Assembly: GCF_000745345.1 (NCBI RefSeq)
Contig: NZ_JQNR01000005.1
Coordinates: forward strand, 992,001 to 1,056,000
Length of the DNA stretch: 64,000 bases
Source of the DNA: Actinacidiphila yeochonensis CN732
Lineage (GTDB): Bacteria; Actinomycetota; Actinomycetes; Streptomycetales; Streptomycetaceae
Direction: 5' to 3'
Shown: in pieces, positions 56,901-64,000 of the stretch
Layout: every line of letters starts with the position of its first letter
How positions within the stretch are numbered: the stretch's first letter is position 1
Notes under the pieces: model-generated
Seen by the model: the letters and a program-made list of their open reading frames with translations, nothing else
What the model was told of the DNA's origin: nothing
Databases searched by the model: none
Program-made: the position numbers and the translations under genes

Positions 56901-58802
56901 ATGAGTCGGACGGGCGTGCGCCCCAGAGTTCTCGTCGTAGGGGCAGGACTGGCCGGTACCGCCACGGCGATCCGACTGCTCCACTTCGCCCGGGAGCCGC
57001 TGGAGATCGTCCTCCTCGAACGGCGCCCCGACTACCGGTCCGCCGGCGTCGCCTACCACCGGGACGGCAACCCCTGGGAGCACGTGTTCAACATCCAGGC
57101 GGGCCGGATGTCGGTGTTCCGGGAGGACGTCCTCGACTTCGTCCGCTGGGCCAACCGGGAGGCCGACCGCCGGGACTGGCCGCAGCCCTGGGCCGGGACG
57201 ACGTTCGTCGAGCACGGCGCCGCGCCCCGCCGGATCTTCCACGACTACCTCGACGTCCGGCTGGCCGAGGCCAGGAGGGAGTCCTGCCCCGGCGTCGTCC
57301 TCGTCGAGGCGGACGGCGAGGCCCTCGACCTGGACGTGCGCGCCGAGGGTGCCGCGGTGACCCTGCGCGGGTTCGCCGCGAGCGGTCTCGACGGGCTGCG
57401 TACCGGACCGGCCCCGGGGACGGTGGTGCTGGACGCGGACCACGTCGTCCTCGCCACCGGCCTCGAACTCAAGGAGCCGCCCTTCGCCACCGAGGTCGCC
57501 GGGCACGGCTCCTTCGTGCGGAACCCCTACTCCGCGGCCGGAATCCGCAAGCTCGGGGAGCTCCCGGCCGGCGCCACCGTGGCGATCGTCGGCTCCGTGC
57601 TGAGCGCGTACGACTCGGCCGGCCTGCTGCTGCGCAACGGGCACACCGGGCGGATCCACCTCATCTCCAGGTCCGGGACGATCTTCCGCACGTACCCCGG
57701 CGGCCACGAGCACGGGGTGCTGCGGCTGCCCTGCCCCGCGTCCCTGCTGGAGCCGTACCGGAACCGCGAGGAGTTCCTCGCCCGGGTCCTGGCCGAGTGG
57801 CGCGCGGCGTGCTCGACGGTCGAGAAGGAGCACGCGGACGTCGACCCCGTGATCGTCGCCGAGCGGGTGTCCAAGGCGTGGGAGCCGTACCTCCCCGAGG
57901 CCATCGAGCGCATACCCACGGCCGACCTGCGGGGCCTGCTGGACGAGTTCAGCACCGCGATCGCGGCCCTGCGGGTCGGCGCGATGGAGTACACGATGGC
58001 GGTCATCGAGCGCGCGATGCGGCCGCAGGACGGGCCGTTGAAGCTGGTCGTCGGACGGGTGGAGGCGATCACCCCGGCGGAGTCGGGACGGCTGGTCGTC
58101 TCGGTCGCGGCGCGGGACGAGAAGCACTCCATCGAAGCCGACCTGGTGGTGTCCAACTTCGGCAGGGAGTCGGACTACGCCAGGGTCGGGCAGCCGCTCT
58201 GGCGCAACCTCCTCCGCAAGGGGATCGCGGTGCCCCACGCGCGCACCGGGCGCGGCCTGGAGGTCGACAGGAACGGAACGCTGCTGGACGCCACCGGACA
58301 GCCGGCCGGTCCGGTCTCCGCGGTCGGCGTGCTGAGAGAGGGCGACGAGATCGTACGGAACGGCCGGACGGGCGCGTTCACCTTCAACCTCGCCGCGATC
58401 AAGAACCACTCGATCGCCGTCGCCGCGTACGCGATCGAACGGCTGCAACTCCGGCAGGACGGCCTGCTTCACGCCGTGGACCAAAACCCCCACTTCGGTA
58501 CTTTTGTCAGCAACCCAGAAGAAGCGGATCGGGCGGCGTTGGAGGAGGCTGTAGTCCTGGAGGTGCGAAGGATGGCCACGCGGACCCGGAAAGAGCGGGG
58601 AGCACTCGACTCCCGGCTGGACGAACGCATCCGCACCCTGAACGGCCATCCGACCCTTCCGACCGATGCTTCCCGGCGCGACCGCCTGCTGAGGACGGCC
58701 GTCAACCGGGTCGCTGTACGACGGCTCACCGACGTCTCCGTGACGCCACGGCAGCTACGTCGGCAACTGGGGATAGCGAACGCCGACGATCCGGAGGGCT
58801 AG
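56901..58802 (+). CDS. FAD/NAD(P)-binding protein (PF13454-type)
   Basis: A 633-residue protein: VLVVGAGLAGTATAIRLLHF is a Rossmann FAD motif, RSAGVAYHRDGNPWEHVFNI and VEHGAAPRRIFHDYLDVRLA follow, and a second nucleotide motif is ATVAIVGSVLSAYDSAGLLL. The overall layout matches PF13454 (FAD-NAD(P)-binding) proteins of unknown function. The ATG follows GGAGG. It abuts the next gene with no intervening base, which implies that the two act together. Confidence 0.8.
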   Translation: MSRTGVRPRVLVVGAGLAGTATAIRLLHFAREPLEIVLLERRPDYRSAGVAYHRDGNPWEHVFNIQAGRMSVFREDVLDFVRWANREADRRDWPQPWAGTTFVEHGAAPRRIFHDYLDVRLAEARRESCPGVVLVEADGEALDLDVRAEGAAVTLRGFAASGLDGLRTGPAPGTVVLDADHVVLATGLELKEPPFATEVAGHGSFVRNPYSAAGIRKLGELPAGATVAIVGSVLSAYDSAGLLLRNGHTGRIHLISRSGTIFRTYPGGHEHGVLRLPCPASLLEPYRNREEFLARVLAEWRAACSTVEKEHADVDPVIVAERVSKAWEPYLPEAIERIPTADLRGLLDEFSTAIAALRVGAMEYTMAVIERAMRPQDGPLKLVVGRVEAITPAESGRLVVSVAARDEKHSIEADLVVSNFGRESDYARVGQPLWRNLLRKGIAVPHARTGRGLEVDRNGTLLDATGQPAGPVSAVGVLREGDEIVRNGRTGAFTFNLAAIKNHSIAVAAYAIERLQLRQDGLLHAVDQNPHFGTFVSNPEEADRAALEEAVVLEVRRMATRTRKERGALDSRLDERIRTLNGHPTLPTDASRRDRLLRTAVNRVAVRRLTDVSVTPRQLRRQLGIANADDPEG

Positions 58803-60059
58803 TTGAACGGGCGACGGATTCTGGGGTCTCTCCTCGTCGGCGGCACCGAGGGTGTGCTGCGAGGCGTCTGCAACCGCACAAGAAGACCACGCGAGGGAAC
58901 CATCCTCGTCGCCCCTTCGCTCGAAGCGGGCCTGTACGAAGCGATCGTGGCGGCGCGCGCGGTCGTCTGCGGCTCCGGCGGACTGACCGGCCACATGCAG
59001 TCCCTCTGCCGCGGCAGGGGGATACCGGTGCTCCGCGTCGACGAGGCGGACCTCGCCGACCTGGACGGCGAGGTGACGCTGTACCTGGAGAGCGCGTCGA
59101 TCGTCGTCGAGTCGGACACGCCTCCGCGGACGGGCACGGAGGGCGGCAGCCCCTCGCTGGACGACCTCGGCTCGGCGTGCGCGGTCATCGCGGACCTGCG
59201 GGACATCACCACCATCAACTCCTCCGGGCCCAACGCCGGACGGGTCGAGTCGTTCTTCATCCGCGAGGAGTTCCTCTGCCTCGCGCTGGGTCTGAGCCCG
59301 CTCGACGCCATGGACGGCGGGGCCGCCGGCATCGCCGCCTACGGACAGGCCGTCGCCGACCGGCTGTGCGACTTCACCGAGGCGCTCCTGCCCGGCCAGC
59401 GCCTGGTCCTGCGCATGCTCGACCTGCGCTCCGACCACGCGGCCGGCGTCACCGAGACCGCCCCGGTCGCGGTCGAGCCGAACCCCGAGATGGGCCTGCA
59501 CGGCGCCCGCTGGCTGCTCGGCTCGGCCACCTACCGCGACGCGCTGCACACGGTGCTGGCGTCCCTGCGCGAACGGCTCGGCGGCGAGGCCGAGCGCATC
59601 GGGCTCTCGGTTCCGTTCGTCAACGACGAGGTGGAGTTCGCCCAGCTCAGGGCCCACCTCGAACTGCCGGCCGGGACACCCCTGTCCGCCTTCATCGAGA
59701 CCCCCTCCGCCGTGCACGCCACGTCGGCGATGTGCTCCATGGGCGTCAGCGAACTGTTCGTCGGCATCAAGGACCTGGTGCAGTTCTATCTCGCAGCGGA
59801 CCGGGGCAACCACCTGGTGGCCGACTTCTACCGCACCCGTCACCCGGCCGTCCTGGACGGAGTGCGCAGGGTGGTCGAGTCCGCGCGCGCCGCGGGCACG
59901 CCGGTGCGGGTCTTCTCGCTGGCCTCCGACCTCGCCCACTACCTGGAGCACCTGCCGACCCCCGACGGCTACATGATGTGCACCGCCGAACTCCAGCAGC
60001 TGATCGTCCAGTCCCACTCCCGCCCCCAGCCGCGCCGCCACCCCCAACCCCAGTACTGA
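58803..60059 (+). CDS. PEP-utilising (PtsI-like) protein lacking an HPr-binding domain
   Basis: A 418-residue protein: swivelling phospho-His domain (VVCGSGGLTGHMQSLCRGRG, catalytic His in TGH) and a TIM-barrel PEP domain (LRMLDLRSDHAAGV, PNPEMGLHGAR, FIETPSAVH, VGIKDLVQFYLAADRGN). Compared with PtsI it lacks the N-terminal HPr-binding region; compared with PPDK it lacks the ATP-grasp domain. The start is TTG at 58803, directly after the FAD gene stop, with GGAGG 5 nt upstream. It probably transfers phosphate from PEP to an unknown acceptor. Confidence 0.82.
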   Translation: MNGRRILGSLLVGGTEGVLRGVCNRTRRPREGTILVAPSLEAGLYEAIVAARAVVCGSGGLTGHMQSLCRGRGIPVLRVDEADLADLDGEVTLYLESASIVVESDTPPRTGTEGGSPSLDDLGSACAVIADLRDITTINSSGPNAGRVESFFIREEFLCLALGLSPLDAMDGGAAGIAAYGQAVADRLCDFTEALLPGQRLVLRMLDLRSDHAAGVTETAPVAVEPNPEMGLHGARWLLGSATYRDALHTVLASLRERLGGEAERIGLSVPFVNDEVEFAQLRAHLELPAGTPLSAFIETPSAVHATSAMCSMGVSELFVGIKDLVQFYLAADRGNHLVADFYRTRHPAVLDGVRRVVESARAAGTPVRVFSLASDLAHYLEHLPTPDGYMMCTAELQQLIVQSHSRPQPRRHPQPQY

Positions 60060-60332
60060 CCGCTCGTCGCCGGCGGGCCATCCCCCCTCGGGTATCGGCG
60101 CGCCCGCGCTGGTGGGGTGACAGGAAGCGAAGGGGGACCGGCCCGAAACACGAGGACCAGTAGGTCCTGGTCCTCCGGGGGCGGTGCGCCGCCGGTATCA
60201 CCGTCGGCGCGCCGCCGGTATCACCGTCGACTTCCGCCTCACGCCGGCCGTTCGACGGGCCCGTCCTTGCGGGGCTGCGGGCAGAGTCCCGCAGGACGGG
60301 TGCGTCCGCAGCTTCGTACCCCCACCCGGGGT
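60060..60332. other. Gap between convergent genes
   Basis: This stretch of 273 bp has no gene. A 15-bp unit GCGCCGCCGGTATCA is repeated (60187 and 60210). No terminator hairpin was assigned with confidence. Confidence 0.4.
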
Positions 60333-61685
60333 TCAGCCCGTCGCGGCGGCCGCCTGGGCGCCGCCCAGGGCCGACAGCCTCCGTATGTGCCCTACGGCGA
60401 TGAGCGGCACCGACACGCCGATCAGATTGCAGTACGCCACCGCCTCGTAGAAGCCTTCCGCGCTGCCGACGGCGTGTGCCGCCCACGCGCTGACCGCCAC
60501 GATCAGGCCGAAGTAGATCACGTTGAGCACGATGGCCCGGAAGCCGCCGCCGGTTTCCTCCATGACGGTCAGCGCTGTGAGCACGGGTCCCTGGACGGCG
60601 TAGGTCAGGGCGATGGCACCCAGGTAACTGCCCGCGGCCGCGGCCACCCCGGCGTCGCCGCCGATCAGCCGCGCCAACGGGTCATGCACCGACCACACCA
60701 GCACCGCCACGGCCACGTAGGTCACGGCCGCGACCTCGATCCCGCCGCGCATCGAGGACCGTATCCGCAGCCATTCGCCCGCCCCGCGCTGCTGGTTGAT
60801 GGTGATCGCTGTGGCCGTACCCAGGACCGTGCCCGGCAGCAGCACGAGGCTCTGCAGCGTGGAAGCGACCGTGAACCCCGCCACGGCGTTCTCCCCGTAC
60901 CTCCCGAGGACGCCGATGACCGCAAGGTTGTAGGCCGAGATCACGACAAGGGACGTGGCGATGGGCACACCGATGCGGCGCAGGTCGGTGAGCACCTCGG
61001 GCCGCCATGTCCGGAGGGCCGGCGGATGCCACAGCTCGGTGCGGCGCACCAGGGCCAGGCCCGTGATCAGCCCGGTCAGACCGGCTGTCGCCTCGGCGAC
61101 GGGTACCGCCGCGATCCCGATGCCGGCACCAAGTCCGAGGCCGGCCACAAGGCCGATCCGCACGCTCGCCGTGCAGACGACCAGGACGGTGGCCTGCCGC
61201 ACGTACCCGTAGCCGCGCAGACCGGACGCGCAGAGTTCCACCCCGACGGCCAGCAGGCTCGCGGCGCAGGTCCAGCGCAGGAAGGAGGTGAACGTGCCCC
61301 GCAGTTCGGCGTCCACATGGAGCAGGCCGGTCAGGGAGGGAGCCGCGACCGCGAGGAGCAGGTACAGGGCCGCGCCGAGCCCGAGCCATACCCTCGCCAG
61401 GCTCGCGGAGTTCGACATGACGTCCCGGGGACGCCCGGCCCCCTTGCTGATCGCGGCGGCGGCCTGGTTGCAGACCGCGAACCCCACACTCAGGGCAAGG
61501 ACGATGAGGCTGACAGGCTGGTACAGGGAGCGTATGTAAACCGTGTCTCCGCCCATACGCCCCAGAACGGCGATGATCCCGAGCTGGACAGCGAAATTGA
61601 GGAATTCGGCCACAAAGAGAGGAACAGCGAGGCCGGATACGGTCCGCCGCGCGTCCCTCCTGTCGCGAGCGGCCAAGGAGTGCAC
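60333..61685 (-). CDS. MATE family efflux transporter
   Basis: A 450-residue transporter with about 12 membrane segments; SGLAVPLFVAEFLNFAVQLG, VSLIVLALSVGFAVCNQAAA and ITGLALVRRTELWHPPALRT are typical. The GTG at 61685 follows GGGAGG (5 nt spacing). It faces the FAD/PEP pair in convergent orientation and could export their product. MATE proteins use Na+ or H+ gradients. Confidence 0.88.
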   Translation of the reverse strand: MHSLAARDRRDARRTVSGLAVPLFVAEFLNFAVQLGIIAVLGRMGGDTVYIRSLYQPVSLIVLALSVGFAVCNQAAAAISKGAGRPRDVMSNSASLARVWLGLGAALYLLLAVAAPSLTGLLHVDAELRGTFTSFLRWTCAASLLAVGVELCASGLRGYGYVRQATVLVVCTASVRIGLVAGLGLGAGIGIAAVPVAEATAGLTGLITGLALVRRTELWHPPALRTWRPEVLTDLRRIGVPIATSLVVISAYNLAVIGVLGRYGENAVAGFTVASTLQSLVLLPGTVLGTATAITINQQRGAGEWLRIRSSMRGGIEVAAVTYVAVAVLVWSVHDPLARLIGGDAGVAAAAGSYLGAIALTYAVQGPVLTALTVMEETGGGFRAIVLNVIYFGLIVAVSAWAAHAVGSAEGFYEAVAYCNLIGVSVPLIAVGHIRRLSALGGAQAAAATG

Positions 61686-62625
61686 GCGGACCTCCCGGTG
61701 TGGAACGGCGCGGGGCGCGAAATGAGGACGAGTTCCGGGACGGTATCGAAATTCACGCGAAAATGTCCACAAGAGCCTGGCCGGCTCAGGCGCCGGTCAC
61801 AGATTGCCCTGCGTGCTGAGCGGCCGCACGGTGTCGCGGGCGCGGTGTCGCGGGCGCGGTGTCGCGAGCGCGGTGTCGCGCGCTGGGGCGAAGGCTCGGT
61901 GCCCGCGGGCTTTGCCCCTCCGCCACTGGGTCCCGCGGCCGGCGTCATCTGCCGCGTCTCCGACCTCAACCGCAGCGGCACTCTCGTCGTCCGGAGCGGG
62001 GAAGAACACTGTGTCGTGGGCCATCCCAGGATGGTGACAGCCGGCCGGACCGAGCGAGTGGTGCCGCTGGCGTGATGCCTCGGCGAGGGTGCGATGCTCC
62101 ATGGCTTCTCGAATCCGCTGAAGGCGGTCCCGACAGCGCCGATCCGTGAGGGCCGGCCTGATCAGCGGCGGTACTGGTTCGAGTTCCGTTCGGCTCACGG
62201 CCCGGCGTCCGCCGCGTGGACGGAGTCCGATGCGATCAAGCAGTCGGTGACAGCCTGGGCCGTACGCCAGTACGTGCACCAAGAGAGCTTGGAACTCCCA
62301 CACGTCTGAGCGAATTCGACCTCAAAGCCTGGCCAATCTCACGACAATGTCGTACCCGACATCCACCCGACATCGATCGTGAGATTCCGACACGGGAAAT
62401 GAGGCCCTACACACATGTAGGTTCCGCGTTCCGCTGACCTTTGCTGTCGCTGTGACCTGGGAACGTTCCCGGCGTTCCGCGCGCTGCGTGACACCTTGAT
62501 CATTCCGCGCTCTTGTAGCACTTTTTCGGGCCATCGTTCGGCTTCGGATGTCCAGACAGGAATGGCACGCGCATGTTGTGCCCCCCTGGACTCCGGGTTC
62601 ATCGCGCAGTGCGCGCGGCCCGTAG
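61686..62625. other. Low-GC, gene-poor region with repeats and inverted repeats
   Basis: A 14-bp unit (GGTGTCGCGGGCGC) is tandemly repeated four times at 61830-61885. A perfect 10-bp inverted repeat (AATCTCACGA 62335-62344, TCGTGAGATT 62377-62386) encloses a second hairpin (ATGTCG/CGACAT 62347-62362). CCTAC/GTAGG pairs at 62406-62421. A plus-strand frame of 71 codons at 62094-62309 has no recognised homology. Confidence 0.5.
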
Positions 62626-63353
62626 GCTCTGGCCAGGTCGACTGAGCAGGCTCCGCAGAAGGCAGTCAAGCTCTGGCAGGATTGCGCGGATGCGTACGAC
62701 TTCCTGGAGCAGATTCGGCTCAGACCCGAAATGTGGCTGCCAGACGGGTCGCTCCTCCACCTGCAGTCGATCCTCACCGGCTGCCGGGTCGCGCTGGGCG
62801 TGCACGGCATCGGCGAACCCTTTGACTTCTGGCCCGGAGAGCGCTTCACCCAATGGCTGCACGAGCGACGCGGGACATCCAGTTCCCTGACCTGGGCAGC
62901 CGAGATCGAACGCATCACACCTCCGGACAGCACCCCGGTCGCCGAGTTCTTCGTCCTCCTCGACGCCTTCCGGCACGACGTCGCGCCCGCACCCGTCGAG
63001 GCAGTCCGCAGGACGGGGCTGCCCTCCAGCTCCCGGACTACTACGGCCGCAACCTCGACGCCCTCAACGACTGCCTCGGAGATGTCGCCTGCTACGGCCC
63101 GTACGACGACTCGCCGGAAGGCGCCGGCCTCGTGCTCGTCATGACGGACTATGACCGCTTTGCCACCGTCTCCCCGCGGACGGCGCAGATCGTCCCGGAC
63201 GTCATCGCCAACCAGGCCCGTCAAGCCGCCGTGCTCCAGCGCCGCTTCTTCGCCCTGATCCACAGCAACGACCCCGACATCCGCTTCGAACCCGTCGGAG
63301 CCACCGCCGTCATGTGGAATAGCGAAGAATGGCTGGACTCGCGGCGCCGGTGA
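62626..63353 (+). pseudogene. Decayed barstar-family / DUF gene
   Basis: Two frames carry adjoining pieces. The first (from 62626 without a usual start codon; first ATG at 62731) reads KLWQDCADAYDFLEQIRLRP and EFFVLLDAFRHDVAPAPVEA. The second frame continues with AALQLPDYYGRNLDALNDCL and ends RFEPVGATAVMWNSEEWLDS, clearly barstar-like (YYGRNLDALND motif). A frameshift near 63020 joins them, and the barstar N-terminus is missing. It is a relic of an immunity gene cassette. Confidence 0.72.
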
Positions 63354-63380
63354 GAACGGAGTGTCGCCCGGCTCGCGCAG

Positions 63381-63977
63381 TCAGAACGGCTCGAAGCCCG
63401 GCATCACCGGGCCGATCTCGCCGGCGGCAGCCATCTCCTCCAGATCCTCCGGCTCCAAGAACTCCAAGGCCTCCGGTTCGACACCGTGATACCGGTCGAC
63501 ATCCAGTAGGCGCTTCACGAACGCAAGGGCGAAGCTTGAGAACGGGCCGTCAAACGTCTCGCACCCTTCTTCATGGGCCATCGTGACGATCTTCCATCGA
63601 TCCGGATCCGGGTCGCAGGGGAGGAAGAAGTGCTCGTCGCCGCTGTAGTCGTATCCCCACGAGATCAGCCCACCGGCCTCGGGGTGGAAGGGGTAGGGGA
63701 CATGCTCGAAGTCGCCCCGGTCGAGGTTCCTGTCACGGCGCTCCGTGAAGAGTGCGTGTGTCTTGAGCATGCGCTCCAGAAGTGGGCTCGATCCACGCGG
63801 GTGGAAGACGACGAGCTCGCCGGAGATGACTCCACTCCCGTAGGCGTCCAGGAACGTTGTGAAGTCACCGGGCAGAGCCGAGCCTACGTGCCGCTCGATT
63901 TCATCCCAGTCGTCCGGGGCGGTCGTCCGGCGGGAGGGCTCGCCAAGCAGGGACTGCAACTTTTGCAACGAGGACAC
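63381..63977 (-). CDS. SMI1/KNR4-family protein (immunity type)
   Basis: A 198-residue protein of the SMI1/KNR4 fold: DDWDEIERHVGSALPGDFTT, GGLISWGYDYSGDEHFFLPC and the C-terminal EFLEPEDLEEMAAAGEIGPV. These proteins often act as immunity proteins against contact-dependent or T6/T7 toxins. The GTG start follows GGGAGTGG. No cognate toxin lies within the window, so it may be an orphan immunity gene beside the barstar relic. Confidence 0.85.
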   Translation of the reverse strand: MSSLQKLQSLLGEPSRRTTAPDDWDEIERHVGSALPGDFTTFLDAYGSGVISGELVVFHPRGSSPLLERMLKTHALFTERRDRNLDRGDFEHVPYPFHPEAGGLISWGYDYSGDEHFFLPCDPDPDRWKIVTMAHEEGCETFDGPFSSFALAFVKRLLDVDRYHGVEPEALEFLEPEDLEEMAAAGEIGPVMPGFEPF

Positions 63978-64000
63978 GCACCACTCCCAAGCTCCAGCGG

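Noticed and set aside
62160..62185. tRNA-like T-arm sequence GGTTCGAGTTCC
   Set aside because: No matching acceptor, D or anticodon arms around it; it is part of a coding-like frame.

Overview
High-GC actinobacterial chromosome, most likely Streptomyces or a close relative. The evidence is the strong third-position G/C bias, GTG starts, GTGA/ATGA operon overlaps, a fused cydDC, a Rex-type operator before cydA, a TPP riboswitch before thiC, and five copies of the Streptomyces-type ParB site (GTTYCACGTGRAAC) between 36.9 and 53.4 kb. The parS cluster suggests the window lies in the origin-proximal half of the chromosome. Gene names for families come from recognising translated sequence; no database search was run.

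Layout. 1-2.2 kb: ABC exporter operon (minus). 2.55-7.0 kb: alpha/beta-hydrolase-SDR fusion, metal-dependent hydrolase and MerR regulator (plus). 7.1-26.6 kb: a biosynthetic gene cluster. A large minus-strand operon set (23.6 down to 8.7 kb) encodes two ATP-grasp ligases, a solute-binding-protein homologue without signal peptide, an N-hydroxylating monooxygenase, a diaminobutyrate-type class III aminotransferase, a second N-monooxygenase, a cupin, a DAO-family FAD oxidase, a serine O-acetyltransferase, a MetRS-like protein, a frameshifted permease and a rhodanese. A plus-strand arm encodes an MFS exporter, a DinB-fold protein and a GNAT. A TrmB/LuxR-type regulator and a tiny secreted peptide sit at the left edge. 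26.7-31.3 kb: F420-type LLM oxidoreductase, a three-gene WXG100/T7SS-like cassette, a 60-aa DivIVA-motif protein and a DUF6344-like protein. 31.9-54.6 kb: mostly housekeeping genes (HAD phosphatases, cydABDC, hisC-like aminotransferase, LacI regulator, metallophosphatase, thiC, YibE/F, cystathionine gamma-lyase-like enzyme, Nudix, serine beta-lactamase-like). 54.7-61.7 kb: methyltransferase, AhpD-like protein, then an unusual FAD protein plus PtsI-like phosphotransfer protein with a convergent MATE exporter. 61.7-64 kb: decayed region with a barstar relic and a SMI1/KNR4 immunity-type gene.

Main interpretation. The 8.7-26.6 kb cluster looks like a nitrogen-nitrogen bond-forming pathway. An N-hydroxylase, a zinc-type cupin, a MetRS-like adenylating enzyme and a DAO-like FAD oxidase are the parts known from hydrazine synthetase pathways (Spb38/Spb40/Spb39 of s56-p1; Tri28 of triacsin). 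Here the cupin and MetRS parts are separate genes, there are two N-hydroxylases, and an aminotransferase, a serine acetyltransferase and two ATP-grasp ligases suggest a hydrazine-containing or diazo-like amino acid or peptide of unknown structure. The MetRS-like protein lacks the usual anticodon-binding signature, which argues against a role in translation.

The region is also rich in short tandem repeats (7, 14, 15, 26, 30 and 39 bp). One of them duplicates a complete ribosome-binding-site/start-codon module at the front of an N-monooxygenase gene.
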